Part shown: piece by piece, positions 39,326 to 49,054 of the stretch | Position numbering within the stretch: the stretch's first letter is position 1 | How the letters are laid out: each line of letters begins with the position of its first letter | Assembly (NCBI GenBank): GCA_037045685.1 | Contig: JBAOII010000023.1 | Location: 186,001-250,000 of the forward strand | Length of the DNA stretch: 64,000 bases | Direction: 5' to 3' | Origin: Competibacter_A sp037045685 | Lineage (GTDB): Bacteria > Pseudomonadota > Gammaproteobacteria > Competibacterales > Competibacteraceae | Notes under the pieces: generated by a model | Told to the model about the DNA's origin: nothing | The model's database searches: none | What the model saw: only the letters and a program-made list of their open reading frames with translations | Program-made: the position numbers and the translations under genes

Positions 39326-39357
39326 CTCGTCTGCGCTTACCGATACTTGACTCCGCG

Positions 39358-39404
39358 CCGTGGTTGCGTTCGCTGGAAACGTATTCCGGGGAATGTAACC
39401 ACGG
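39358..39404. terminator. inverted repeat between convergent genes, possible weak terminator
   Basis: CCGTGGTT and AACCACGG are perfect eight-base arms 31 bases apart in the gap between the exported protein and thiD, which converge here. There is no T run, so this is a weak candidate for a shared terminator. Confidence 0.3.
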
Positions 39405-39438
39405 GCGCATCCGATGGTTAGCTTTCTGGTCGCTTAGC

Positions 39439-40239
39439 TCAAGGCCGCACCGTATGCCCGTGATTTAGCGGGCCGCAGCCTTTGCCGAGACCGGGCGCGG
39501 TGCGGATCGCTTCCCGCACGTAGGCCAGCGCCCGCTCGACCGCCACGGTGAGCGCCAGCCCTTGCGCCAGCCCGGTGGCGATGGCCGAAGCCAGCGTGCA
39601 GCCGGTGCCGTGGGTGTTGCGGCTGATGGCGCGCGGCGCGGTGAACGCTTCCTCGCCGTTTCGCCAGACCAGCCAGTCGGTGACGATATCGCCCGCCAAA
39701 TGGCCGCCCTTGACCAATACCGCCGCCGGACCTCGCTCCAGCAAGCGCCGGGCCGCTGCGGCCAGATCGTCGGGCTGGCGGATCGTGAGGCCGCTCAGCG
39801 CCTCCGCCTCGCGGATGTTGGGGGTGATGACGGCGGCGCGGGGCAACAGTCGCTCGATCAGCGTGTCGCGCGCTGCCGGATCGAGCAGGCAGTCCCCGCC
39901 CTTGGCGAACATCACCGGGTCCACCACGACCGGAATACCGACCGCCTCGCGATCCAGCGTCTCGACCACCGTTTCGATGACGGCGGCGTTGTGCAACATG
40001 CCGGTTTTAATGCAATCGGCGCCGATGTCCTCCAGCACCAATTGCATTTGCTGGGCGATGAAGGCGGGTTCGACCCCGACGATGCCGAATACGCCTCGGG
40101 TGTTCTGCGCGGTCAGCGCCGTGATCGCGGTCGCCGCGTACCCCCCCAGCGCGGTCACCGTTTTCAAATCCGCTTGAACGCCCGCGCCGCCGCCCGAATC
40201 CGATCCGGCCACGATCAATACCCGCCCGCTCGTTGACAT
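39439..40239 (-). CDS. thiD: hydroxymethylpyrimidine/phosphomethylpyrimidine kinase ThiD
   Basis: This 266-residue ribokinase-fold enzyme phosphorylates HMP and HMP-phosphate in thiamine synthesis. Family features are VLIVAGSDSGGGAGVQADLK at the N-terminus, DCIKTGMLHN, VVDPVM and the anion-hole/catalytic region NTHGTGCTLASAIA. GGAG lies upstream of the ATG on the minus strand. No other thi gene is adjacent, and no TPP riboswitch signature is seen in the 240 bases before it. Confidence 0.95.
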   Translation of the reverse strand: MSTSGRVLIVAGSDSGGGAGVQADLKTVTALGGYAATAITALTAQNTRGVFGIVGVEPAFIAQQMQLVLEDIGADCIKTGMLHNAAVIETVVETLDREAVGIPVVVDPVMFAKGGDCLLDPAARDTLIERLLPRAAVITPNIREAEALSGLTIRQPDDLAAAARRLLERGPAAVLVKGGHLAGDIVTDWLVWRNGEEAFTAPRAISRNTHGTGCTLASAIATGLAQGLALTVAVERALAYVREAIRTAPGLGKGCGPLNHGHTVRP

Positions 40240-40477
40240 GCCTGCTCCTGTCGGTAAGGTTAAAGCTCTCGGTCAAACAACCGGCAATTCGCCGTCATGG
40301 AGGGCGATCCGGCCGGTTTCCCAATCTGGGCGAGGGGCGCTTCCGCCACGCCAGATTCGGGGGCTTCCAACCCGAAAACTGCGCCGGATCGTGGGGCGCG
40401 TAGTAATAATTGCGTAACTTGCCAAAAGCGGGTAGCGTACCGCGCTTTCCTCGGATATTGATGTTCAAATAACGATT

Positions 40478-41023
40478 ATGCGGATCGAAACCCCTCTGTC
40501 CCTGTACGCCGACGCGGTGCCCTCCGAGTGGATCGATTATAATGGACACATGAATGTGGCCTACTACGTGTTGGCTTTCGACCACGCCACCGATGCGCTC
40601 ATGGATTTCCTGGGCATGGGGCAGGATTACCGGGAGCGCGATAACTGCTCGGCCTTCGTGGTGGAGACGCACGTCAACTACCAGCGGGAACTGGTGGCCG
40701 GCGATCCGATGCGCATCACCACCCAACTGCTGGGTTTCGACAGCAAGCGCATCCATTACTTCCACCGCTTGTACCATGCTCGCAAAGGATTTCTGTCCGC
40801 CACCAGCGAACTCATGGTCATCCACGTCGATTTGGCCCAGCGGCACAGCGCGCCGATGCCGTTGGGGGTGCTGGATCGATTGGGCGCGGTGATGGTCGCC
40901 CACATGCAATTGCCGCGACCGCCGCAATCCGGCCGGGTGATCGGGGTGCGCGCCAAGTCGGCGGTTTCGGGTCCCGCGATGGCCGTCGTGCAACCGCGAG
41001 TCCGCGCCAGGGGCCACGGATAG
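40478..41023 (+). CDS. hotdog-fold acyl-CoA thioesterase family protein
   Basis: This 181-residue protein has the 4HBT-type signature SEWIDYNGHMNVAYYVLAFD, where the Asp in DYNGHMN is the usual catalytic residue, and VETHVNYQRELVAGD next. It resembles thioesterases of the betainyl-CoA/carnitine-related group, but the substrate cannot be read from sequence. It stands alone between thiD (divergent) and gspC. The last 20 residues are Arg/Pro-rich and unlike the fold. The 240-base gaps on either side hold no gene. Confidence 0.82.
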   Translation: MRIETPLSLYADAVPSEWIDYNGHMNVAYYVLAFDHATDALMDFLGMGQDYRERDNCSAFVVETHVNYQRELVAGDPMRITTQLLGFDSKRIHYFHRLYHARKGFLSATSELMVIHVDLAQRHSAPMPLGVLDRLGAVMVAHMQLPRPPQSGRVIGVRAKSAVSGPAMAVVQPRVRARGHG

Positions 41024-41267
41024 CCCGCTCGCGGTGCTCGGCCCGGATGAGGCGCCGCGCGATGTTCCGCCGACGCTCGAATCTGAGGGTGTTTGGCCGG
41101 ATTCCCGAGGGTAGGGATCGAGCCAAAATGCGCCGGTGACTCGGCTTCGAGCGGGACGGGTGAAGGCCGCTTTCCATCCGTGGGGGACGAAAAATCAGGC
41201 ATGATTGTCACGGTTTTTTGCTATGCTCGATAGCGCCATGACCAAGCTCCCACTTCGAGTCTGAACG

Positions 41268-42287
41268 TTGGCGGACTTCGCACGAAACTTCTTGCTGGCG
41301 GTGGAAAAGCGCGCCGGACCGGTGTTTTCTCGCCCGGAGGATTGGCTGCGGGCCACCTCGGTGTTGGTCACCGCCGTTTTGGTGATCGCGTTGGCCCACG
41401 CGCTCGCGGGTTTGACCGCGTCGATGCTTTGGGGCCGATTGTCGCCGCTGGCCGGAACGGGCAAACCGGCGTTGCCGGGACCGTCCTCCGGCCAGGATGC
41501 CATCGCCCAGCCGGCCGATTACGCCGCGATCAGCGCGTGGCATCTGTTTGGGCGGCTGGAAGCGGCCCGGCCTGTCGAGGCGCCGCCACCACCCGCCCCG
41601 GCGATGCCGCTCAACCTGCGCTTGGTCGGCGTGTTTTTCATCGAGCGGAGCACGGACCGGGCGCTGGCGTTGATCGCCGAGGGCAACGGCGTGGAGCGGG
41701 GTTATCGGGTCGGCGAATCGTTGCCCGGCGGCGCCCGGCTGGACCAGGTGCAACGCGACAGCGTGGTGGTATCCCGCAGCGGCCAGCAGGAAACCCTCAA
41801 TTTGCCCCGGCTGGAAGAGGTCGGCAAGATGCCCGTGCCGGAGGGTATGCCGCCCGCGATGCCGGTCGAACCCTCGATGCCCGAACCCATGCCCATGCCG
41901 GTCGAGCCGGGGATGGCGCCCGCGCCCACCGGCTTCCACGCGCCGCGACCGGTCGATGCGACCGCCGTGGCGGCCCGGTTGCGCGGCCCGGTGGCGAACC
42001 GACTCCGGGCGCTGGAGGATGTCGCCTTCGCCAGCCCTTATATCCTGAACGGTCAATTTCTGGGTTTTCGCTTGCGGCCGGGGCGGGACCGGCAATTGAT
42101 GCAGCAGCTCGGCCTCAGCAACGGCGATGTCATAACCGAAGTCAACGGTAGCCGCCTCAACAATCCGATGCAGGGCTTCGCCATGCTGCGGGAATTGACG
42201 CGAGCGGAACGAATCAGCGTGCGGGTTCTGCGCAACGGCGCCGAAATACCCTTGGCGTTTTCCTTGGGCGGGCCGGCAATCGAATGA
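41268..42287 (+). CDS. gspC: type II secretion protein GspC
   Basis: This 339-residue inner-membrane protein connects the secretin to the platform. One N-terminal membrane helix (SVLVTAVLVIALAHALAG) is followed by the homology region that contacts GspD (LRLVGVFFIERSTDRALALI, GYRVGESLPGGA), a Met/Pro-rich linker (PEPMPMPVEPGMAP) and a C-terminal PDZ-like domain (LGLSNGDVITEVNGSRLNN). The start is uncertain: a stop at 41262 leaves TTG 41268 as the first option and there is no clear ribosome site. It heads a C-D-E-F gene order. Confidence 0.88.
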   Translation: MADFARNFLLAVEKRAGPVFSRPEDWLRATSVLVTAVLVIALAHALAGLTASMLWGRLSPLAGTGKPALPGPSSGQDAIAQPADYAAISAWHLFGRLEAARPVEAPPPPAPAMPLNLRLVGVFFIERSTDRALALIAEGNGVERGYRVGESLPGGARLDQVQRDSVVVSRSGQQETLNLPRLEEVGKMPVPEGMPPAMPVEPSMPEPMPMPVEPGMAPAPTGFHAPRPVDATAVAARLRGPVANRLRALEDVAFASPYILNGQFLGFRLRPGRDRQLMQQLGLSNGDVITEVNGSRLNNPMQGFAMLRELTRAERISVRVLRNGAEIPLAFSLGGPAIE

Positions 42288-42338
42288 CCAACATCGGGCG
42301 CCGGCATCCGTGAGTCCGGCCCCCGTCGACCATTGGCG

Positions 42339-44567
42339 ATGACCATGAACAACTGGCTGAGCGGAACGCTCTCTTCTCGCAGGCAGTCCATGCGCCGTTT
42401 GGCCTTGGGCGCGCTGTTGCTGGGTTCGATTTTCTCCCACGCGGCCAGCCCCGCGCCCGTGACCCTCAATCTCAAGGATGCCGACATCAACGCCTTGGTG
42501 GAGAGCATGTCGGTGCTCACTGGCAAGAATTTTATCGTCGATCCTCGGGTCAAGGGCCGGGTGACCATCGTTTCCTCCAAGTCGATGGACGAGAAAGAGC
42601 TTTACGAAGTGTTCCTCGCCGTTTTGGGCGTTCACGGCTTCGCGGCCGTTCCCAGCGGCAACGTGATCAAAATCGTCCCGGCGGCCGGCGCCAAGCAGGA
42701 GAGCATCCCCACCGTCGACCGGCAACGCGGCGTCGAACCGGACCAGATCGTGACCCGGATCATCCAGGTCCAAAACGTGTCCGCCGCCCAGATCGTGCCG
42801 ATCCTGCGCCCGCTGATCCCGCCCCAAGGCCATTTGGCGGCCTATACCCCGACCAACGTCCTGATCATTTCCGACAGCGCCGCCAACGTCGAGCGCGTCG
42901 CCGCGATCATTGCCCGGATCGATCTGGCCAGCAACGAAGAGGTGGAGATCGTGCCGCTCCGCCACGCCTCCTCCACCGAAGTCGTCCGGGTGCTGACCGC
43001 GCTGGAGCAAACCAAGTCCAAGAACGATCCGGCCGCCGGGGTGGGCACGCCGACGCGCATGGTCGCCGACGAGCGTAGCAACAGCATTCTGTTGAGCGGC
43101 GACAAAGCCTCGCGCCTGCGGCTGCGGGCGCTGATTTCCCATCTCGATACCCCGATGGACAGCGGCGGCAACACCCAGGTCGTCTACCTGCGCTACGCCA
43201 AGGCCAAGGAGCTGGTGAACGTGTTGCAAGGCGTCAGCAAGAATCTGAGCAACGAAGCCGCCCGCAACGCGCCGATGCCGGGGCAAGGCCAAGCGCCGCC
43301 GGGCGGTGGCGGGAGCAGCGGCGGCGCCGGCTTGGTCGATATTCAGGCCGACGAAGCGACCAATTCCCTGGTGATCACCGCGCCGCCCGAACTCATTCGC
43401 TCGTTGCGCACGGTGATCGCGCAATTGGACGTGCGCCGCGCCCAGGTGCTGGTGGAGGCGGTGATCGCCGAGATTTCCGCCGAAAAGACCGCCGAACTGG
43501 GGGTGCAATGGGGCGTGAACGGCAACAACGCGATCGGTTTCACCAACTTCGATGTCGGGACCAGCAGCCTGTCGAACGTGCTCGGCGTGGCCGGGGCGAT
43601 CGACTTCGCCTTGAACCCACCTTCCGGCACCGCGCCGAGCCTGCCCAAAATATCCGAGGACCAAATTCCCCGCGGCATGCAGTTGGGCGTGGGCGGTGGC
43701 GATTTTGCTGTTCTGCTCAGCGCCTTGGCCAAAGACGCCGACACTAATGTCCTCTCCACACCGACCATCGTGACGCTGGACAACGAGGAAGCGGAGATCG
43801 TGGTCGGCCAGAACGTTCCCTTCGTGACCGGCACCTACACCACCTCGACCACCAGCGGCACCTCGACCGGCAACGGCAGCAGTAGCAGCCTGCAATCCGG
43901 CGGCCCTTTCCAGACCATCCAGCGGCAGGATGTGGGTATCACGCTCAAGGTCAAACCGCAGATCAACGAGGGCAATGCCGTCAAGCTGGAAATCGCCCAA
44001 GAGGTTTCCAACGTGGTGCCGTCCGCCAACGCGGCCACCCAAGGCCCCACCACCAACAAGCGGTCGATCAAAACCAAGGTGTTGGTGGAAAACGGGCAAA
44101 TCCTGGTGCTGGGCGGACTGATCGACGAAAGCCTCAACGAGAGCGCGCAAAAGGTGCCCCTGCTGGGCGATGTTCCCTTGTTGGGTAACCTGTTTCGCTA
44201 TCGCGATACCAGCCGGCTCAAGCGCAACCTGATGGTGTTTCTGCACCCGGTGATTTTGCGGGACCCGGTGCAAAGCACGTTATATACCAGCGACAAGTAC
44301 AGCTACATTCGCGACCAGCAGCTCGCCGCCCGCGAGAAAGGCAACGACTATCTGTTGCCCGACGTGCAATCCCCGGCGCTGAAGCCGCAGGAGGACGTGA
44401 AGCGACAGGGCACCATTCTCAACATCCCGCCGCCGACCACGCCGGCCCCGCCGGCTCCGCCACAGTCCGCCGCAGTCGGAAACGGCGCCAATGTCGCGCC
44501 ATCTCCGGCGGCCGGTTCGGGCTCCAAGGCGGCGGAGCCGGCGGAATTGGGGTTCGGCAACAAATGA
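42339..44567 (+). CDS. gspD: type II secretion outer-membrane secretin GspD
   Basis: This 742-residue secretin has a signal peptide (MRRLALGALLLGSIFSHAAS), an N0 domain (TLNLKDADINALVESMSVLT), three N1-N3 repeats and the secretin core, with VPLLGDVPLLGNLFRYR near the end. A Gly/Ser-rich loop interrupts N3 (PPGGGGSSGGAG), and a Ser/Thr-rich gate loop is present (TYTTSTTSGTSTGNGSSSS). A Pro/Ala-rich C-terminal extension of about 60 residues follows the core. ATG 42339 or 42345 are both possible. It overlaps gspE by four bases. Confidence 0.95.
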   Translation: MTMNNWLSGTLSSRRQSMRRLALGALLLGSIFSHAASPAPVTLNLKDADINALVESMSVLTGKNFIVDPRVKGRVTIVSSKSMDEKELYEVFLAVLGVHGFAAVPSGNVIKIVPAAGAKQESIPTVDRQRGVEPDQIVTRIIQVQNVSAAQIVPILRPLIPPQGHLAAYTPTNVLIISDSAANVERVAAIIARIDLASNEEVEIVPLRHASSTEVVRVLTALEQTKSKNDPAAGVGTPTRMVADERSNSILLSGDKASRLRLRALISHLDTPMDSGGNTQVVYLRYAKAKELVNVLQGVSKNLSNEAARNAPMPGQGQAPPGGGGSSGGAGLVDIQADEATNSLVITAPPELIRSLRTVIAQLDVRRAQVLVEAVIAEISAEKTAELGVQWGVNGNNAIGFTNFDVGTSSLSNVLGVAGAIDFALNPPSGTAPSLPKISEDQIPRGMQLGVGGGDFAVLLSALAKDADTNVLSTPTIVTLDNEEAEIVVGQNVPFVTGTYTTSTTSGTSTGNGSSSSLQSGGPFQTIQRQDVGITLKVKPQINEGNAVKLEIAQEVSNVVPSANAATQGPTTNKRSIKTKVLVENGQILVLGGLIDESLNESAQKVPLLGDVPLLGNLFRYRDTSRLKRNLMVFLHPVILRDPVQSTLYTSDKYSYIRDQQLAAREKGNDYLLPDVQSPALKPQEDVKRQGTILNIPPPTTPAPPAPPQSAAVGNGANVAPSPAAGSGSKAAEPAELGFGNK

Positions 44568-46084
44568 GCGCCGATCCGTTGCCGGCCACCCCCGCCGACC
44601 AGAGCGGGGAAAATCCGGCCCGTCATTTGCCTTACGCCTTCGCCAAGCGCCACGGCGTGCTGGTCGTGGACGAGGAGGACGGCAGGGTGACCGTCGCCTA
44701 CCGGCCGGGAATCAGCTCGCATAGCCTGACCGAATTGCGCCGCTTTTTGAGCGCCCCCTTGCGGCCGGTCATGGTGCCGGCCGAACATTTCGAGCGCATG
44801 TTGCAGGACAGCTATGAAGGCGATAGCGACGGCGCGGCGCGCATGATGGAGGATTTGGGCGAAGAAATCGATCTCACCCAGGTGTCTCTCAGTCTGCCCG
44901 AACCGGAAGATCTGCTGGAAAGCGCCGACGACGCCCCGATCATCCGCTTGATCAACGCCCTGTTGACCGGGGCGATCAAGGAAAGCGCCTCGGACATCCA
45001 CATCGAATCGTTCGAAAACCGGTTGATGGTGCGATTCCGGGTGGACGGCGTGCTGCGCGAGGCGCTCCAGCCGCCGCGGGCGCTGGGTCCGCTGCTGGTC
45101 TCGCGGGTCAAGGTCATGGCCCATCTCGATATCGCGGAAAAACGCCTGCCGCAGGATGGCCGGATTTCGTTGCGGGTCGCGGGCCGGCCGGTGGACGTGC
45201 GGGTTTCGACCTTGCCGACCGGGCACGGCGAGCGGGTGGTGATGCGCTTGCTCGACAAGCGCGAGGGCCGGCTGGACTTGCAGCATCTGGGCATGGAGCG
45301 GAACAGCGAGGCTCGCCTGATCCGGCTGATCCAGCGCCCGCACGGCATCCTGCTGGTCACCGGCCCCACCGGGTCCGGCAAGACCACCACCCTGTACGCG
45401 GGGCTGACCCGGCTCAACGACCGCAAGCGCAACATCATGACCGTCGAGGACCCGATCGAGTACTACCTCGACGGCATCAGCCAGACCCAAGTCAACACCA
45501 AGGTGGAAATGACCTTCGCCCGCGGTCTGCGCGCCATTCTCCGCCAAGACCCCGACGTGGTGATGGTCGGCGAAATCCGCGATCTGGAAACCGCCGAAAT
45601 CGCGGTGCAAGCCTCGCTCACCGGCCATTTGGTGCTCTCGACCCTGCACACCAACAGCGCGGTGGGCGCCATCGCCCGCTTGCGCGACATGGGGGTGGAG
45701 CCGTTCCTGCTGTCTTCGTCGCTGATCGGCGTGCTGGCCCAGCGGCTGGTGCGCCAGCTCTGCCACCGCTGCAAGCAGCCCCACACCGCCACCGCCGCCG
45801 ACTGCGAGGTGCTGGGCGTGAATCCGACCGCCCCGCCGACCATCTATACGCCCGCCGGCTGCGACCAGTGCAACCAGTCCGGCTACCGGGGCCGTTCCGG
45901 TATTTTCGAGCTGCTGGTGGTGGACCAGACGATGCAAACCATGATTCACGAGGGCCGGGGCGAGTTGGACCTCGAACGCCACGCGCGCCAGTCCAGCCCC
46001 AGCATCCGCGACGACGGTCGCCGCCGGGTGCTGGCCGGCGATACCTCTCTGGCGGAACTGGTGCGGGTGACGCGGGAGGATTAG
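44564..46084 (+). CDS. gspE: type II secretion ATPase GspE
   Basis: This 506-residue hexameric ATPase powers pseudopilus assembly. It shows Walker A (TGPTGSGKTTTLYAGL, near residue 270), an Asp box (IMTVEDPIEY), Walker B (DPDVVMVGEIRD), a His box (LSTLHTNSAVGA) and the zinc-binding tetracysteine (CHRCKQ and CDQCNQSGYRG). The N-terminal domain that docks on GspL is present. ATG 44564 overlaps gspD, and its stop TAG overlaps the GTG start of gspF, so C-D-E-F are coupled. Confidence 0.96.
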   Translation: MSADPLPATPADQSGENPARHLPYAFAKRHGVLVVDEEDGRVTVAYRPGISSHSLTELRRFLSAPLRPVMVPAEHFERMLQDSYEGDSDGAARMMEDLGEEIDLTQVSLSLPEPEDLLESADDAPIIRLINALLTGAIKESASDIHIESFENRLMVRFRVDGVLREALQPPRALGPLLVSRVKVMAHLDIAEKRLPQDGRISLRVAGRPVDVRVSTLPTGHGERVVMRLLDKREGRLDLQHLGMERNSEARLIRLIQRPHGILLVTGPTGSGKTTTLYAGLTRLNDRKRNIMTVEDPIEYYLDGISQTQVNTKVEMTFARGLRAILRQDPDVVMVGEIRDLETAEIAVQASLTGHLVLSTLHTNSAVGAIARLRDMGVEPFLLSSSLIGVLAQRLVRQLCHRCKQPHTATAADCEVLGVNPTAPPTIYTPAGCDQCNQSGYRGRSGIFELLVVDQTMQTMIHEGRGELDLERHARQSSPSIRDDGRRRVLAGDTSLAELVRVTRED

Positions 46085-47295
46085 TGCCAGCCTATCAATA
46101 CGCCGCGCTCGATGCCAAGGGCCGCCAGCGCAAGGGCTTGATCGAGTCCGACACCCCCCGCTTGGCCCGGCAGGCGCTGCGCGAGCGCGGCCTGAATCCG
46201 CTGGGGATCGAGGAGGTGGCCAGCCAGGAACGGCGTCGCGGCCGGCGGATGTGGGGCTTGCGGATCAGCGCGACCGATCTGGCGCTGATCACCCGGCAAA
46301 TGGCCACGCTGGTGGGATCGGGTTTGCCGGTCGAGGAAGCGCTGGGCGCGGTGGCCCGGCAGGCGGACCGGGCGCGCTTGGGTGGTTTGATGCTGGCGGT
46401 GCGCACCCGGGTGTTGGAAGGGCATACGCTGGCGACCGCCCTGGGCGATTTCCCCCAAGTATTCCCGGAACTGTACCGGGCGACGGTGGCGGCCGGCGAG
46501 CAGTCCGGCCATCTGGAAGTGGTGTTCGAGCGCTTGGCCGATTACACCGAGGCCCGCCAGCAGATGCGCCAGAAAGTCGGGTTGGCGCTGTTTTATCCGC
46601 TGATGCTGACCGGTGTCGCCGTCCTGGTCGTCGCTGGCCTGCTGACCTATGTGGTGCCGCAGGTGGTGCAGGTGTTCAGCAGCCTCAACCAGCAGTTGCC
46701 GGCACTGACCCGTGGGCTGATCGCCGTGAGCGAGTTTTTGCGCCAGAACGGCTGGCTGCTGCTGACGCTGCTTGCGGGGGGCGCGATCACATGGGTGCTC
46801 GCCCTGCGGCGGATCGGGTTTCGGCGGCGGGTCGATCAAGCCCTGCTGAGGATGCCGCTGGTGGCGCGGCTGACGCGGGGCGCCAACACCGCGCGCTTCG
46901 CCCGCACTTTCAGCATCCTGATGGCGAGCGGCGTGCCGGTGTTGGAGGCGCTGCGCATATCCTCCCAAGTGTTGAGCAACCTGCCGATGCGAGAGGCGGT
47001 GGAACAGGCCACGGCGCGGGTCAAGGAGGGTGCCAGCCTGAACAAGGCGATCAGCGCCAGCGGTTATTTCCCGCCGATGACGGTGCAACTGATCGCCAGC
47101 GGCGAAGCCAGCGGCCGGCTGGAGAACATGCTGGAGCGGGCGGCCATCCAGCAGGAACGCGAAACCGAAACCTTGATCGCCGCCCTGCTGGGGATTTTCG
47201 AGCCCATGCTGATCCTGGTGATGGGGGGCGTGGTGCTGGTCATCGTCCTCGCCATTTTGCTGCCGATTTTCGATCTCAATCAACTGGTGCGCTGA
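46084..47295 (+). CDS. gspF: type II secretion inner-membrane platform protein GspF
   Basis: This 403-residue protein begins MPAYQYAALDAKGRQRKGLI, the usual GspF opening. It has two repeated cytoplasmic domains (LALITRQMATLVGSGLPVEE and FARTFSILMASGVPVLEALR) and three membrane helices, the last at the end (LILVMGGVVLVIVLAILLPI). The GTG start shares a base with the gspE stop. Its last 16 bases overlap a convergent minus-strand gene. The usual next genes gspG to gspN are not here. Confidence 0.95.
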   Translation: MPAYQYAALDAKGRQRKGLIESDTPRLARQALRERGLNPLGIEEVASQERRRGRRMWGLRISATDLALITRQMATLVGSGLPVEEALGAVARQADRARLGGLMLAVRTRVLEGHTLATALGDFPQVFPELYRATVAAGEQSGHLEVVFERLADYTEARQQMRQKVGLALFYPLMLTGVAVLVVAGLLTYVVPQVVQVFSSLNQQLPALTRGLIAVSEFLRQNGWLLLTLLAGGAITWVLALRRIGFRRRVDQALLRMPLVARLTRGANTARFARTFSILMASGVPVLEALRISSQVLSNLPMREAVEQATARVKEGASLNKAISASGYFPPMTVQLIASGEASGRLENMLERAAIQQERETETLIAALLGIFEPMLILVMGGVVLVIVLAILLPIFDLNQLVR

Positions 47296-47759
47296 GCCGC
47301 CGCCCGCAGGCCCGAACCGTCCAGGGTGTAGGCGCGGGCGAAGCCGCCCACGAAGCGGACCCGGAGCGGGGTCAGGCGCAGCAAATGGAAGTCGCCGAAC
47401 CCGAAGCGCGGCACGGAGGCCGGCAACCGTTCCTGGTAGCGCCGCGCCGCGCTGCGGTAATCTTCGCTATCTTTGGCGAGGATCGCGACTTCCCCTTGGA
47501 TCGTCACCCGCGCGAGCGTCTGCGGGTCTTCGTCGCCCCGCTCCGGCGCGCTGATCGCCAGCCCGGCGCGGGGGTTGGCCAGCAGGTTGCGAGTGTGGGC
47601 CGCCAGCGTGCTGAGATGGAGCAGAAAGCCGCTGAAATCGACCTCCGGGATGTAAGCGACCCAAGACGCTTCCGGGCCGTCGGCGCCTTGGGTGGCCAAA
47701 GCGGCCCAGCGCCGGGCGCGGATCAACTCCACCAACAATCGCTGCTCTCGAACATGCAC
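47280..47759 (-). CDS. pyridoxamine 5'-phosphate oxidase-like (HugZ-type) protein
   Basis: This 159-residue split-barrel protein is of the PNPOx-like superfamily. The opening (LLVELIRARRWAALATQGAD) and the middle (VTIQGEVAILAKDSED, RFGFGDFHLLRLTP) resemble heme-utilisation HugZ proteins, but the C-terminal heme-binding extension seen in some members is missing, so flavin or heme binding is open. It starts six bases after the cysteine desulfurase gene on the same strand and overlaps the end of gspF by 16 bases tail to tail. Confidence 0.75.
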   Translation of the reverse strand: MHVREQRLLVELIRARRWAALATQGADGPEASWVAYIPEVDFSGFLLHLSTLAAHTRNLLANPRAGLAISAPERGDEDPQTLARVTIQGEVAILAKDSEDYRSAARRYQERLPASVPRFGFGDFHLLRLTPLRVRFVGGFARAYTLDGSGLRAAAQRTS

Positions 47760-47765
47760 CGGCGG

Positions 47766-49035
47766 CTATCTCGCGAGGGTCGGAAGATGGGCGGGACTGG
47801 CGCCCGCGCTACCGAGGCCGGGCGACGGCGCCGTCCAATCGACGGTGCCGGATACCGCGCGGCGTTTCTCCCAACACGGCGACAATTCCCGCAACCGGCC
47901 GACGGCGGCGCGAACCGCCGCGATGGTGTAATCGATTTCCTCGACGGTGGTGAAACGGCCCAGGCTGAACCGGACCGCGCCCCGCGCCCGAAAGGCATCA
48001 CAGCCCATGGCTTTCAGCACATGCGAAGGTTCGTTGGCGGCGGACGCACAGGCCGAACCGGTGGAGACCGCAATTTCGGGCATCGCCGCCAACAGCGCCT
48101 CGGCGGCGATGCCGGCGAAGCTGACGTTGAGGATGCCCGGCCAATGCCGCTCGGGATGGCCGTTCAAGGTCACATCGCCCAAACCGGCCAGCGCCGACCA
48201 CAACCGGTCGCGCAATCGCTGGAGGCGGTCGCGCTCGTCCGCCATTTCGAGACGGGCAATCCGGCAGGCTTCGCCCATGGCGACGATCTGATGGGCCGGA
48301 AGCGTGCCCGCCCGCAAGCCCCGCTCCTGACCGCCGCCGTATAGCAGCGGCTCCAGCCGGACCCGGCCGGGGTGTTGCCGGACAAACAGCGCGCCGATGC
48401 CCTTGGGGCCGCACAGCTTGTGGGCGCTCAGACTGAGCAGATCGATGGGCAGGGTTCGCAGGTTGATCGGGAGTTTGCCGGCGCTCTGCGCGGCATCGAC
48501 GTGCAGCAATATCCCGCGAGCACCGGTCAGCGCGCCAATGGCGGCCAAATCCTGCATCACCCCGGTTTCGTTGTTGACGTGCATCAGCGACACCAGCGCG
48601 GTGTCGGGGCGCAGTGCGCCGGCGAGGCGTTCGAGATCGATCAGCCCATCCGGCTCGGGATCCAGATAGGTGACGGAGCAACCTTCCTGCTCCAACCGCC
48701 GGCAAACGTCGAGTACGGCTTTGTGTTCGGTTTTGCCGGTGACGAGATGCCGGCCCCGGCGCGCGTAAGCCCGCATGGCGCCGCAGTATCGCCAGATTGT
48801 TGGCCTCGGTGGCTCCCGAGGTCCAGACGATCTCGCGCGGAAACGCATCGAACAGGGCGGCGACCTGTTCGCGGGCGGCCTCGACCGCTCGGGCGGCGAT
48901 TCGACCGAAGACATGAGCGGTGGATGAAGGGTTTCCGAAATCGCCATCCAGAGTCAGATAGCGAACCAGCAGATCGGCGACCCTCGGATCGACCGGCGTG
49001 GTCGCCGCGTGATCCAGATAGATCGGCAACCGCAT
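47766..49035 (-). CDS. iscS: cysteine desulfurase (IscS-like), one frameshift
   Basis: This PLP enzyme releases sulfur from cysteine for Fe-S clusters and tRNA thiolation. N-terminal part: MRLPIYLDHAATTPVDPRVA through TSGATEANNLAILR. Then one extra base near 48779-48790 moves the frame, and the protein continues with RAYARRGRHLVTGKTEHKAV, the PLP Lys in SLSAHKLCGPKGIGAL and the catalytic Cys loop STGSACAS. Corrected length is about 422. After the family-typical ELSPCWE the tail is a 30-residue low-complexity extension. The gene is normally indispensable, so the break is probably a sequence error. It follows iscR by 19 bases; iscU, iscA and hsc genes are not present. Confidence 0.85.
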
Positions 49036-49054
49036 CGCGCCACCGGAAAGGGCT

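Noticed and set aside
40240..40477. Possible TPP riboswitch upstream of thiD.
   Set aside because: The conserved CTGAGA and ACCTGATCTGG elements are absent on the minus strand.
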